Source of the DNA: Thioclava pacifica DSM 10166
GTDB lineage: Bacteria > Pseudomonadota > Alphaproteobacteria > Rhodobacterales > Rhodobacteraceae
NCBI RefSeq assembly: GCF_000714535.1
Contig: NZ_AUND01000038.1
Coordinates: 1-64,000 of the forward strand
DNA: 64,000 nucleotides
Reading direction: 5' to 3'
Numbering within the stretch: position 1 is the stretch's first letter; each line of letters opens with the position of its first letter. Below, piece by piece: positions 53,540-62,417 of the stretch. Both the position numbers and the translations under genes were made by a program. Under the pieces are notes generated by a model. The model was not told where the DNA came from. It was given only the letters and a program-made list of their open reading frames with translations, and did not search any database.

Positions 53540-54781
53540 ATGGCCAGCGATCCAATCGACGCGCAAACCCTCGACAAGCTCGCGCAGGTCGCGGTGCGGG
53601 TGGGGCTCAACTTGCAACCGGGTCAGGATCTGGTGCTCACCGCGCCGGTCGAGGCGCTGCCGCTCGTGCGCAAGATCGCCGCCGAGGCCTACCGCGCAGG
53701 GGCCGCGACCTTCACGCCGATCCTCAGCGATGGCGAGATCACGCTGGCACGGTTCGAGAATGCGCAGGATGCCAGCTTCGATCACGCGCCGGGCTGGCTC
53801 TACAAGGGCATGGCCGAGGCCTATGCCGGAGGCGCGGCCCGCATGGCGATCGTGGGCGAGGACCCGATGCTGCTCTCCGAGCAGGACCCCGAAAAGGTCG
53901 CGCGCGCCGGAAAGGCCAATTCCATCGCCTATAAACCCGCGCTCGAGAAGATCGCGAATTTCGACATCAACTGGTCGATCGTGAGCTATCCGACCGCAGC
54001 CTGGGCCGCGCGCGTCTTCCCCGACCTGCCCGAGGCCGAGGCGGTGGCGAAGCTGGCCGCGGCGATCTTTGCCGCCTCGCGCGCCGATCAACCCGACCCG
54101 GTCGCCGCCTGGGACGCCCATAACGCCGCGTTGCGCACGCGCACCCAGTGGCTCAATACCCAGCGCTTTGCCGCGCTTCATTTCCAGGGCGGCGGCACGG
54201 ATCTCACGGTGGGGCTCGCCGATGATCACGAATGGAATGGTGGCGCGTCGACCGCGAATAACGGCGTGACCTGCAACGCCAACATCCCGACCGAGGAGGT
54301 CTTCACCACGCCCCATGCAAAGAAGGTCGACGGCGTCGTGCGTGCGACCAAGCCGCTTTCGCATCAGGGAAGCCTGATCGAGAATATCGAGATGCGCTTC
54401 GAGGCCGGCCGCGCGGTCGAGGCGAAGGCCAGCCGTGGCGAGGCGGTGCTGCAAAAGCTGCTCGATACCGACGAGGGCGCGCGCCATCTGGGCGAGGTGG
54501 CGCTGGTCCCGCATGGCTCGCCGATCTCGCAATCGGGGCTCCTGTTCTACAACACGCTCTATGACGAGAACGCGGCCTGCCATATCGCGATGGGCCAGTG
54601 TTATTCGAAATGCTTCGTCGGCGGGGGCGAAATGAGCCCCGAAGAGATCGCCGCGAAAGGGGGCAACAGCTCGATGATCCATGTCGACTGGATGATTGGC
54701 GGTCCCGAGACCGATATCGACGGGATCACGGCCGATGGCGCCCGCGTGCCGGTTTTCCGCAAGGGCGAGTGGGCAGTCTGA
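53540..54781 (+). CDS. M29-family (thermophilic-type) aminopeptidase
   Basis: A 413-residue cytoplasmic metallopeptidase of family M29 (AmpS/PepS). Metal-ligand regions are all present: IPTEEVFTTPHAKKVDG (first Glu), HLGEVALVPHGSPI (second Glu), LYDENAACHIAMGQCY (His) and SMIHVDWMIGGPETDIDG (His-x-Asp). It removes N-terminal residues from peptides using a two-metal centre. The start at 53540 has CAGGAGG upstream. The longer frame overlaps galE. It is monocistronic, closed by a hairpin terminator. Confidence 0.92.
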   Translation: MASDPIDAQTLDKLAQVAVRVGLNLQPGQDLVLTAPVEALPLVRKIAAEAYRAGAATFTPILSDGEITLARFENAQDASFDHAPGWLYKGMAEAYAGGAARMAIVGEDPMLLSEQDPEKVARAGKANSIAYKPALEKIANFDINWSIVSYPTAAWAARVFPDLPEAEAVAKLAAAIFAASRADQPDPVAAWDAHNAALRTRTQWLNTQRFAALHFQGGGTDLTVGLADDHEWNGGASTANNGVTCNANIPTEEVFTTPHAKKVDGVVRATKPLSHQGSLIENIEMRFEAGRAVEAKASRGEAVLQKLLDTDEGARHLGEVALVPHGSPISQSGLLFYNTLYDENAACHIAMGQCYSKCFVGGGEMSPEEIAAKGGNSSMIHVDWMIGGPETDIDGITADGARVPVFRKGEWAV

Positions 54782-54809
54782 GGCTGTTTCAAGTCTGATC
54801 GAAAAAGGG

Positions 54810-54839
54810 GCGCATCCGAGGGGGTGCGCTCATTATTTT
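54810..54839 (+). terminator. Terminator after the aminopeptidase gene
   Basis: GCGCATCC (54810-54817) pairs with GGGTGCGC (54822-54829), including one G-U pair, around a 4 nt loop and is followed by TCATTATTTT. It lies 28 bp after the stop. Confidence 0.75.
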
Positions 54840-54938
54840 AGCGTGACCGCTCGCGGCCTTCATTCTGCTGCGCTGCGGAAAACGGGGCGATTGCCCGGTT
54901 CGGGCGCGACCCTCTATCGCTGGGCCGAAGAGGGTGCC

Positions 54939-55523
54939 ATGCCGAAGAAACTATCCATCGTTGTCGTTGAAGCCGAGCCCGAGCGTGCCGCCCTGATCGA
55001 GGCGAGCCTGCGCGAAGCCGGCGATTTCGATATTGCGGTGATTTCCGAGACGGCGGGGCTCGCGCGGCGCATCTCGGAGCGCAACCCCGATATGGTGCTG
55101 ATCGACATGGCCAACCCCTCGCGCGACATGCTCGAGGAAATGGCGCTGGCTTCGGGCCCGCTCGAGCGGCCAGTGGCGATGTTCGTCGACCGCGAAGACG
55201 AAGGAATGACCAAGGCCGCAATCGACGCCGGTGTGTCGGCCTATGTCGTGGCGGGGCTGCGGTCAGACCGGATCAAGCCGATCCTCGATGCGGCGGTGGC
55301 GCGTTTCCACATGATCCATAGGATGCGCGCGGAACTCGTCGCGACCAAGCGCGCGCTGGAAGAGCGCAAGGTGATCGACCGAGCCAAGGGATTGTTGATG
55401 AAGGCGCGCGGCATCGACGAAGACGCGGCCTATGCGCTGTTGCGCAAGACGGCGATGGATCAGGGCAAGCGCGTGGCCGAAGTGGCGCAGGCGCTGGTCA
55501 CGACAGCGGGACTTCTGGGATGA
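54939..55523 (+). CDS. nasT: Nitrate-responsive ANTAR antiterminator NasT
   Basis: 194 residues. A receiver-like domain (SIVVVEAEPERAALIEASLREAG..., DMVLIDMANPSRDML, ~6-120) carries Asp residues at the acidic pocket and phosphorylation-type positions. It precedes a C-terminal ANTAR RNA-binding helix bundle (LEERKVIDRAKGLLMKARGIDEDAAYALLRKTAMDQGKRVAEVAQALV, ~136-183). NasT proteins bind paired hexaloop hairpins in nas leaders and prevent termination when freed from NasS. Such a leader lies downstream, before nrtA. The start at 54939 follows AGAGGG. It overlaps nasS by 4 bp. Confidence 0.92.
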   Translation: MPKKLSIVVVEAEPERAALIEASLREAGDFDIAVISETAGLARRISERNPDMVLIDMANPSRDMLEEMALASGPLERPVAMFVDREDEGMTKAAIDAGVSAYVVAGLRSDRIKPILDAAVARFHMIHRMRAELVATKRALEERKVIDRAKGLLMKARGIDEDAAYALLRKTAMDQGKRVAEVAQALVTTAGLLG

Positions 55524-56695
55524 GCGGCGCGCCGATTTCTGCGGGGTTCATCCCGCTCGTTGACGCCGCGCCCCTGATCATCGCGCGCGAAATCGGCTTT
55601 GCCGAGGAAGAGGGGCTCGATCTCAAGCTCTCGCCTGCGCCGAGCTGGTCAACCCTGCGCGACCGGCTTGCCATGGGCCAGATCGAGGCCGCGCATATGC
55701 TTTTCCCGATGCCGGTCGCGGCGGCGCTTGGGCTTGGCGGTTTCGGCAAGCGGATCGACATTCTTCAGGTGCTCTCGCTGAACGGCAATTCGATCGGCGT
55801 GTCGCGTGAGCTGGCCGAGACCATGCGCGCGAGCGGGTTCGAGTTCGATTTCGCTTGCGCGAAACGGGCCGGGGAGGCGCTGATCGCGGCGCTTGACGGT
55901 CCGCTGCGCATCGGCGTGCCGTTCCCGTTCTCGATGCATGCCGAGATGCTCTATCACTGGCTGGGCGCTCTGGGGTTGAAGGCGCCGCAGGATCTCGACG
56001 TGCGCACCGTACCGCCGCCGCTCATGGCCGAAGCCATGGCCGCGGGGGATATCGACGCTTTCTGCGTGGGGGCGCCTTGGGGCTCGATTGCGGTCGAGAC
56101 GGGCGTGGGGGAGCTGCTGCTGCCCGGCACCGCGATCCGCGCGAACGCGCCCGAGAAAGTTCTGGCGGCGCGCCATGACTGGACCGAGGCCGAACCGGAC
56201 CTGACGCGCCGTTTGATGCGTGCGATCTGGCGCGCGCAGCGCTGGCTCGGGCAACATGAGAACCGCGGCACGGCGGCCGAGATCCTCTCCCTGCGCGACT
56301 ATCTCGATCTGCCCGCCGAACTGATCGAACGCTCGCTGACAGGCGATCTTGTGATCTCTCCGCGTGGCGAGATGCGCCATGTGAGCGGCTATCTGGAGTT
56401 CTTCGCCGGGGCGGCGGCCTATCCTTGGGCCTCGCAGGCGGCGCTGGTTGCGGCACGTCTGGCGGCGCGGATGGGTCTCGGGCGCGAAGAGGCGATGACG
56501 GCCGCGCGCGCGATCTGCCGGACGGATCTCTACCGTCGCAACCTTGCCGATCTGGGGGCGGAGCTGCCCGGCGCGCGCGAGAAGATCGAGGGCGCGATGG
56601 CCGAGCCGACCGCCGTCGCCACGCAATCGGGCACGCTGATTCTGTCGCCCGACGCGTTTTTCGACGGCTGGATTTTTGATCCTTCGAAATCCTGA
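55520..56695 (+). CDS. nasS: Nitrate sensor protein NasS (cytoplasmic NrtA-like)
   Basis: A 391-residue protein of the NrtA/CmpA periplasmic-binding fold but without a signal peptide (it starts MSGAPISAGFIPLVDAAPLIIAREIGF), so it stays in the cytoplasm. Similar segments occur in the exported NrtA at 56978 ([19 protein letters not shown], and VLSLNGNSIGVSREL against [14 protein letters not shown]). In Paracoccus-type systems NasS holds NasT until nitrate or nitrite binds. Overlap with nasT supports a 1:1 complex. An intergenic leader of 282 bp follows. Confidence 0.9.
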   Translation: MSGAPISAGFIPLVDAAPLIIAREIGFAEEEGLDLKLSPAPSWSTLRDRLAMGQIEAAHMLFPMPVAAALGLGGFGKRIDILQVLSLNGNSIGVSRELAETMRASGFEFDFACAKRAGEALIAALDGPLRIGVPFPFSMHAEMLYHWLGALGLKAPQDLDVRTVPPPLMAEAMAAGDIDAFCVGAPWGSIAVETGVGELLLPGTAIRANAPEKVLAARHDWTEAEPDLTRRLMRAIWRAQRWLGQHENRGTAAEILSLRDYLDLPAELIERSLTGDLVISPRGEMRHVSGYLEFFAGAAAYPWASQAALVAARLAARMGLGREEAMTAARAICRTDLYRRNLADLGAELPGAREKIEGAMAEPTAVATQSGTLILSPDAFFDGWIFDPSKS

Positions 56696-56805
56696 CGGTG
56701 AAAATTTGGGCATATGAAGCGGGTGTCGGAAATTTCAGTCCCTTTGCAGGCGCAGAAATTCCCAAGATCGTTGACGCCGCAGCTGCACAGTGAGAATTCT
56801 GATTT

Positions 56806-56860
56806 ATCGAGGCAAGGTCGTCTCGATGAAGACATTCATAGCCGCGCGCCGCAGCGTGGC
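56806..56860 (+). promoter_or_regulatory. ANTAR (NasT) tandem-hairpin target in the nrtA leader
   Basis: Hairpin P1 is ATCGAGGC/GTCTCGAT (56806-56813 with 56820-56827) closing the hexaloop AAGGTC, with A at position 1 and G at position 4 as required for ANTAR binding. A 13 nt linker follows. Hairpin P2 is a 7 bp stem (56841-56847 with 56854-56860) with hexaloop GCCGCA, which keeps G4 but has G at position 1. The 3' arm of P2 overlaps an alternative hairpin GGCTT-cgggca-AAGCC (56858-56873). Confidence 0.75.
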
Positions 56861-56867
56861 TTCGGGC

Positions 56868-56938
56868 AAAGCCGCTCGATCTCAGCGCAGACTTCCACTC
56901 CTCCTCCCTGGAAGCGCGCTCGGATCGGGCGGCTTTTT
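56868..56938 (+). terminator. Nitrate-leader terminator hairpin with CcsR-type apical loop
   Basis: A large hairpin. AAAGCCGC and following bases (56868-56882) pair with 56922-56936 (15 pairs, two G-U). After a one-base mismatch five more pairs form (56884-56888 with 56916-56920), and the tip CTTCCA/TGGAAG (56892-56897, 56909-56914) closes it. A TTTTT run ends the 3' side. The apical loop spans CTCCTCCTCCCT (56898-56909), identical to the loops of the sRNA array at 21051-21589. The alternative hairpin at 56858-56873 is mutually exclusive with the base of this one. Confidence 0.8.
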
Positions 56939-56977
56939 CATTTTCGACGCAAAACGACGACACAGGGACAGTGAACA

Positions 56978-58339
56978 ATGAAAAAGCTTCTGGCAGCTAT
57001 CGCCACGACGACGATCTTGAGCGCTCCGGCCTTCGCCGAGATGCTCGATGTCGAGAAAGACGAACTGAAATTCGGCTTCATCAAGCTGACCGACATGGCA
57101 CCGCTCGCGGTGGCCTATGAAAAGGGCTATTTCGAGGACGAAGGCCTCTTCGTGACGCTCGAGCCGCAGGCGAACTGGAAAGTTCTGCTCGATCGCGTGA
57201 TCGACGGCGAGCTGGACGGGGCACATATGCTCGCCGGTCAGCCGCTCGCCGCGACGATCGGTTTCGGCACCAAGGCACATGTCATCACGCCCTTCTCGAT
57301 GGATCTCAATGGCAACGGCATCACCGTGTCGAACGAGGTCTGGGCCGAGATGAAGAAAAACATCCCCGTCGACGCCGAAGGCAAGCCGGTGCACCCGATC
57401 TCGGCCTCGGCGCTCAAGCCGGTGGTCGAGAGCTACCGCGCCGCGGGCAAGCCCTTCAACATGGGCATGGTGTTCCCGGTCTCGACCCACAATTACGAAC
57501 TGCGCTACTGGCTGGCCGCTGGCGGTCTGGAGCCGGGCTACTATTCGCCCGATGACGTGTCGGGTCAGATCGGCGCCGATGTGCTGCTCTCGGTGACCCC
57601 GCCGCCGCAGATGCCCGCGACCCTGGAAGCAGGCACGATCTATGGCTATTGCGTGGGCGAGCCGTGGAACCAGCAGGCCGTGTTCAAAGGCATCGGCGTC
57701 CCGGTGATCACCGATTACGAGATCTGGAAGAACAACCCCGAAAAGGTCTTCGGCATCACCGCCGAGTTCGCCGAGGAAAACCCGAACACGACGCTGGCCA
57801 TCACCAAGGCGCTGATCCGTGCGGCGATGTGGCTGGATGAAAACGACAATGCCAACCGCCCCGAGGCGGTCGAGATCCTGGCCAAGTCGGAATATGTCGG
57901 CGCGGATGCGGAAGTCATCGCGAACTCGATGACCGGCACCTTCGAATACGAGAAGGGCGACAAGCGCGACGTTCCCGATTTCAACGTCTTCTTCCGCTAC
58001 TACGCGACCTATCCCTACTACTCGGACGCAGTGTGGTATCTCTCCCAGATGCGCCGCTGGGGCCAGATCGCCGAGAGCCAGCCCGACAGCTGGTATGACG
58101 AGGTCGCCAAGTCGGTCTACAAGCCCGAAATCTACCTCAAGGCCGCGCAGATGCTGGTCGAGGAAGGCATCGCGGACAAGGCGGATTTCCCTTGGAATAC
58201 CGATGGTTACCGCGAACCGACCGCCGATATCATCGATGGTGTCGAGTATAATGGCCGCACGCCCAACGCCTATATCGACAGCCTGCCGATCGGCCTGAAA
58301 TCTGGTCAGACCGTCGTCGGCAACAAGGTCGAAGGCTAA
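56978..58339 (+). CDS. nrtA: Nitrate ABC transporter substrate-binding protein NrtA
   Basis: A 453-residue periplasmic binding protein with a signal peptide ([20 protein letters not shown], cleavage after AFA). The NrtA/CmpA fold shows [52 protein letters not shown], the [11 protein letters not shown] segment near 223-233, and Trp/Lys-rich ligand regions. It presents nitrate (or nitrite) to NrtB. It is the first gene after the NasT-controlled leader, with weak AGGGAC as ribosome site. Its length and PWNQ pattern favour nitrate over bicarbonate. Confidence 0.93.
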   Translation: MKKLLAAIATTTILSAPAFAEMLDVEKDELKFGFIKLTDMAPLAVAYEKGYFEDEGLFVTLEPQANWKVLLDRVIDGELDGAHMLAGQPLAATIGFGTKAHVITPFSMDLNGNGITVSNEVWAEMKKNIPVDAEGKPVHPISASALKPVVESYRAAGKPFNMGMVFPVSTHNYELRYWLAAGGLEPGYYSPDDVSGQIGADVLLSVTPPPQMPATLEAGTIYGYCVGEPWNQQAVFKGIGVPVITDYEIWKNNPEKVFGITAEFAEENPNTTLAITKALIRAAMWLDENDNANRPEAVEILAKSEYVGADAEVIANSMTGTFEYEKGDKRDVPDFNVFFRYYATYPYYSDAVWYLSQMRRWGQIAESQPDSWYDEVAKSVYKPEIYLKAAQMLVEEGIADKADFPWNTDGYREPTADIIDGVEYNGRTPNAYIDSLPIGLKSGQTVVGNKVEG

Positions 58340-58349
58340 GCCCTCACGC

Positions 58350-58379
58350 GCGGGCGGGGCCCTGACCTGCCTCGCCCGC
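58350..58379 (+). terminator. Attenuator-like hairpin between nrtA and nrtB
   Basis: A 10 bp stem (58350-58359 with 58370-58379, one G-U) and 10 nt loop, 11 bp after the nrtA stop, followed by CTATTTCAATT. It is the same design as between smoE and smoF and probably lowers permease expression relative to the binding protein. Confidence 0.65.
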
Positions 58380-58416
58380 CTATTTCAATTCTCTCGCTCA
58401 CCAAGGACGCACAGCC

Positions 58417-59502
58417 ATGACCGCCATCGACCCTGACGCCCTGACCGCGCAAGAGGCCCGCGAGGCCCGTCGCGAACGTCTCTTCACCCGCATCAACAAG
58501 GCAGATGGCTGGTTCAAGGTTCTTGGCCTGAGCTGGATCACGCCGATCTTGCGCGCCTTCGCAGGCGACAATCCCAAGGCTCAGATGAAGGAAATCTGGC
58601 AGCTTCTGGGTGTGCCGGTCACCGCGATCGTGCTGTTCCTTGCCGCCTGGGCGCTGCTCGCGCCGAAGGTGCAAACCTCGCTCGGCGCGATCCCCGGTCC
58701 TGCGCAGGTCTGGGAGCAGGTGGGTGTTCTTTATCAGGATCACGTCGACGAACGCGCCAAGGCCGCCGCTTTCTACGAGCGTCAGGATGTGCGCAACGCC
58801 AAACTCGTTGCCGACGGCAAGGCCGATCGCGTGAAATGGCGCGACTATACCGGCAAGCCGACCTATTTCGACCAGATCTGGACCTCGATCAAGACGGTGT
58901 TCTTCGGCTTCGCGCTTGGCACGATCGTCGCGGTGCCTCTGGGCATCATGGCGGGTCTGTCGAAAACCGCCAACGCCGCGATGAACCCGCTTATCCAGAT
59001 CTTCAAGCCGGTCTCTCCGCTCGCCTGGCTGCCGATCGTGACGATGATCGTCTCGGCCGTCTACACCACCACCGACGGGATGTTTTCCAAATCCTTCCTG
59101 ATCTCGGCGATCACGGTGACGCTGTGCTCGCTCTGGCCGACGATCATCAACACCGCGCTGGGCGTGGCCTCGATCGACAAGGATCTGGTCAACGTCTCGA
59201 AGGTGCTCAAGATGACCACCTGGACCAAGATCACCAAGCTGGTGCTGCCCTCGGCTCTGCCGCTGATCTTCACCGGTCTGCGTCTGTCGCTCGGCGTGGG
59301 TTGGATGGTTCTGATCGCCGCCGAAATGCTCGCGCAGAACCCCGGTCTTGGCAAATTCGTCTGGGATGAGTTCCAGAACGGCTCCTCGAGCTCGCTCGCC
59401 AAGATCATGGTTGCGGTCTTCACCATCGGCATCATCGGCTTCATCCTCGATCGCCTGATGTTCGCGATCCAGTCGATGTTCACTTTCTCGAATAACCGGT
59501 GA
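58417..59502 (+). CDS. nrtB: Nitrate ABC transporter permease NrtB
   Basis: A 361-residue inner-membrane permease of the NrtB/SsuC type. It has a cytoplasmic N-tail, a first membrane segment ([17 protein letters not shown], ~66-82), a periplasmic insert, and the membrane core with the coupling motif around [47 protein letters not shown] (~264-310). It works as a homodimer with the fused ATPase encoded next. The overlap with the next gene is 4 bp if the GTG start of that gene is used. Confidence 0.93.
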   Translation: MTAIDPDALTAQEAREARRERLFTRINKADGWFKVLGLSWITPILRAFAGDNPKAQMKEIWQLLGVPVTAIVLFLAAWALLAPKVQTSLGAIPGPAQVWEQVGVLYQDHVDERAKAAAFYERQDVRNAKLVADGKADRVKWRDYTGKPTYFDQIWTSIKTVFFGFALGTIVAVPLGIMAGLSKTANAAMNPLIQIFKPVSPLAWLPIVTMIVSAVYTTTDGMFSKSFLISAITVTLCSLWPTIINTALGVASIDKDLVNVSKVLKMTTWTKITKLVLPSALPLIFTGLRLSLGVGWMVLIAAEMLAQNPGLGKFVWDEFQNGSSSSLAKIMVAVFTIGIIGFILDRLMFAIQSMFTFSNNR

Positions 59503-59507
59503 TCACG

Positions 59508-61166
59508 ATGGCTATTCTCGAATTCGACAATGTCTCCAAGAGCTTCGGCGAAGGTGCAGAGCGCACTGACGTGCTGAAGAACGTGAACCTGAAAGTCGAG
59601 GAGGGCGAGTTCCTCGTGCTCCTGGGCTTCTCCGGAACCGGCAAGACGACGCTCGTGAACCTGATGGCCGGTCTCGAGATGCCCAGCCGCGGCGAGGTTC
59701 GTTTCAAGGGCAAGCGCATTGCCGGCCCGGGCCCCGAGCGTGGCGTGATCTTCCAGAACTATTCGCTGATGCCCTGGCTGACGGTGGACGCCAATGTCGG
59801 CCTCGCGGTCGAGACGATCTTCCCGAACCTGTCGAAGAAAGAGCGTCAGGAAAAGGTTGATCATTACGTGCAGATGGTGGGGCTGGCCCATGCCAAGGCC
59901 CGCCGCCCGGCCGAGCTTTCGGGCGGCATGCGCCAGCGGGTGAACGTGGCACGAGCCCTGGCGATGAACCCCGAGATGCTGCTTCTCGACGAGCCGCTCT
60001 CGGCGCTCGACGCACTGACGCGGGCGAACCTTGCCGATGAGATCGAGCACATCTGGGAAGCCGACAAGAAGACCTGCGTGCTGATCACCAACGACGTGGA
60101 CGAGGCGATCGTTCTGGCCGACCGGATCATCGCGCTCAACCCCGATGGCACCCTGGGCGAGGAGTTCAAGGTCACGATCCCTCGTCCGCGTGACCGGGGG
60201 GCGATGAACCATGATCCCGAGTTCAAACGCCTGCGCGCCGGCGTCACCAATTACTTGATGGATGTAGGCATGCAGGCCAAGGCTGAGGGCAAACGCCTGC
60301 TGCCGGACGTGGTGCCGCTGCACGCGCTGCCCAAGGCCGTGTCGGATGCCGCGCGCTCGGCGCTCGAGGACAAATATCTCGAATATTCGCAGCTCCATAA
60401 GATCTACCCGACGCCGAAAGGGCCGCTGACCGTCGTCGAGGATTTCAACCTCACCCTGAAGAAGGGCGAATTCGTCTCGCTGATCGGTCATTCGGGCTGC
60501 GGGAAGTCGACCGTTCTCACGATGACGGCCGGGCTTAACGATGTGTCGAAAGGCGGCATCAAGCTCGACGGCTTCGAGGTGAAGGGCGCCGACCCGGAGC
60601 GCGCCGTGGTGTTCCAGTCGCCCTCGCTCTTCCCGTGGCTAAGCGCGCGCGAGAACGTGGCCGTCGGCGTCGACAAGGTCTATCCCAAGGCCAGCCGGGC
60701 CGAGCGTCAGGACGTGATCGACTATTATCTCGAGCGGGTTGGCCTTGGCGACGCGATGGACAAGCCCGCCTCCGAGATGTCGAACGGGATGCGCCAGCGC
60801 GTCGGTATCGCTCGCGCCTTCGCCCTTTCCCCGAAGCTGCTGCTGCTGGATGAGCCCTTCGGGATGCTCGACAGCCTCACCCGCTGGGAGCTGCAAGAAG
60901 TGCTGATGGAGGTCTGGTCGCGCACCAAGGTCACCGCCGTCTGCGTCACCCACGACGTGGACGAGGCGATCCTGCTGGCCGACCGCGTGGTGATGATGAC
61001 GAACGGTCCGCGCGCCACGATCGGCAAGATCACCGAGGTCGACCTGCCGCGTCCGCGCACTCGCAAGGCGCTGCTCGAACATCCCGATTACTATGCCTAT
61101 CGCGAGGAGATCCTGAATTTCCTCGAAGAATACGAGCACGGCGCGCATAAGAAGGATGCCGCGTGA
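59508..61166 (+). CDS. Nitrate ABC transporter ATPase with two fused ATP-binding domains (NrtC/NrtD type)
   Basis: About 552 residues with two complete ABC domains. Domain 1 (~1-255) has Walker [10 protein letters not shown], signature [15 protein letters not shown] and Walker [12 protein letters not shown]. Domain 2 (~290-540) has GHSGCGKST, signature [15 protein letters not shown] and [11 protein letters not shown]. Cyanobacterial systems split this role between NrtC (with an extra NrtA-like domain) and NrtD. Here the domains are tandem and no NrtA-like tail is present. The start is uncertain between GTG 59499 (overlapping the nrtB stop) and ATG 59508. Confidence 0.92.
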   Translation: MAILEFDNVSKSFGEGAERTDVLKNVNLKVEEGEFLVLLGFSGTGKTTLVNLMAGLEMPSRGEVRFKGKRIAGPGPERGVIFQNYSLMPWLTVDANVGLAVETIFPNLSKKERQEKVDHYVQMVGLAHAKARRPAELSGGMRQRVNVARALAMNPEMLLLDEPLSALDALTRANLADEIEHIWEADKKTCVLITNDVDEAIVLADRIIALNPDGTLGEEFKVTIPRPRDRGAMNHDPEFKRLRAGVTNYLMDVGMQAKAEGKRLLPDVVPLHALPKAVSDAARSALEDKYLEYSQLHKIYPTPKGPLTVVEDFNLTLKKGEFVSLIGHSGCGKSTVLTMTAGLNDVSKGGIKLDGFEVKGADPERAVVFQSPSLFPWLSARENVAVGVDKVYPKASRAERQDVIDYYLERVGLGDAMDKPASEMSNGMRQRVGIARAFALSPKLLLLDEPFGMLDSLTRWELQEVLMEVWSRTKVTAVCVTHDVDEAILLADRVVMMTNGPRATIGKITEVDLPRPRTRKALLEHPDYYAYREEILNFLEEYEHGAHKKDAA

Positions 61167-62410
61167 TGGCTGAGCGGCTCGTCATCATTGGCGCCGGCAT
61201 GGCGGCGGGGCGGCTCCTCGATCATTTGGTCGAGGAAGCGCCGGGCCGCTATGACATCACGCTGTTCAATGCCGAGCCACGCGGCACCTATAACCGCATC
61301 ATGCTCTCGCCGGTCCTGGCGGGTGAGACGCACTTTGAAGAGATCGTCACCCATGACGATGCCTGGTATGCGCGCCACGCCATCACCTGCCGCTTCGGCG
61401 AAAAGGTGAGCGGGATCGACCGAGAGGCGAAGCTAGTGCACGCGCCCAACGGCGATGTGCCCTACGACCACCTGGTGATCGCGACCGGGTCGAGCCCGGT
61501 GATGCTGCCCCTGCCGGGGGCCGATCTGGCAGGTGTGATCGGCTATCGCGATTTCGAGGATACCGAGGCGATGATCGCGGCCGCTTCGCGGGGCGGTCGT
61601 GCTGTCGTCATCGGCGGCGGCTTGCTGGGGCTCGAAGCTGCGGCGGGTCTGGCCGCGCGCGGCATGGAGGTGAGCGTCGTTCACCTGATGGGACACCTGA
61701 TGGAGCGCCAGCTCGATCCGGCCGCCGGGTTCCTGCTGCGCAAAGCGCTCAACGATCGTGGTATTCGCGTGATCTGTGGCGGGGTCTCGAAGGAGATCGC
61801 CGGAGAAAATGGTCAAGTCCGCGCGCTGATCCTCGATGATGGGACCGAGCTGCCTTGCGATCTTCTGGTCATGGCGGTGGGCATCCGCCCCGCCACCGCG
61901 CTTGCGAAAGAGGCGGGGCTCGCGGTCGGGCGCGGCATCCTCGTCGACGATCAGCTCCATAGCTCCGATCCAGCGATCTTCGGGCTTGGCGAATGCGTCG
62001 AGCATGACGGCCAGCTCTTCGGACTTGTCGCGCCGCTCTTCGATCAGGCCCGCGTGCTTGCCGACGTGTTGCAAGGCCGCGAGGCTGCTTTCACTCCGCC
62101 GGAGGTGTCCACCAAGCTCAAGGTCACGGGCTGCGATATCTTCTCGGCGGGCGATTTCGCCCCGGCCGAGACCCGCGAGGAAATCGTGCTCAGCGATCCC
62201 GCGCGCGGCGCCTACCGGCGGCTCGTGCTCGAGGATGGCCGCCTGAAGGGCGCGGTGTTCTATGGCGACAGCCGGGATTCCGGCTGGTTCCACGATCTGA
62301 TCCGAACCGGTGCCGATGTCAGCGCTCTGCGCGAGACGCTGATCTTTGGCCCCGCTGACCCGCAACCGCAGCCAGCCCCCTATGGCGGGCTGTGCAGCCT
62401 GACCGCGTGA
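61166..62410 (+). CDS. FAD/NAD(P)H oxidoreductase, electron donor subunit for nitrate reductase (NirB N-domain-like)
   Basis: A ~414-residue pyridine-nucleotide-disulfide-type flavoprotein. It has FAD motif RLVIIGAGMAAGRLLDHLVE (~4-23), ATG motif LVIATGSSPVMLPLPG, NAD motif AVVIGGGLLGLEAAAGLAARG (~146-166) and AIFGLGECVEHDG near 272-284. It resembles the N-terminal half of nitrite reductase NirB and the small subunit of Klebsiella assimilatory nitrate reductase (NasC there). It lacks a [2Fe-2S] BFD or sirohaem domain. It probably passes NADH electrons to the nitrate reductase encoded 7 bp downstream. The start at 61166 overlaps the preceding stop (TGATG). Confidence 0.85.
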   Translation: MAERLVIIGAGMAAGRLLDHLVEEAPGRYDITLFNAEPRGTYNRIMLSPVLAGETHFEEIVTHDDAWYARHAITCRFGEKVSGIDREAKLVHAPNGDVPYDHLVIATGSSPVMLPLPGADLAGVIGYRDFEDTEAMIAAASRGGRAVVIGGGLLGLEAAAGLAARGMEVSVVHLMGHLMERQLDPAAGFLLRKALNDRGIRVICGGVSKEIAGENGQVRALILDDGTELPCDLLVMAVGIRPATALAKEAGLAVGRGILVDDQLHSSDPAIFGLGECVEHDGQLFGLVAPLFDQARVLADVLQGREAAFTPPEVSTKLKVTGCDIFSAGDFAPAETREEIVLSDPARGAYRRLVLEDGRLKGAVFYGDSRDSGWFHDLIRTGADVSALRETLIFGPADPQPQPAPYGGLCSLTA

Positions 62411-62417
62411 GGCTCCG

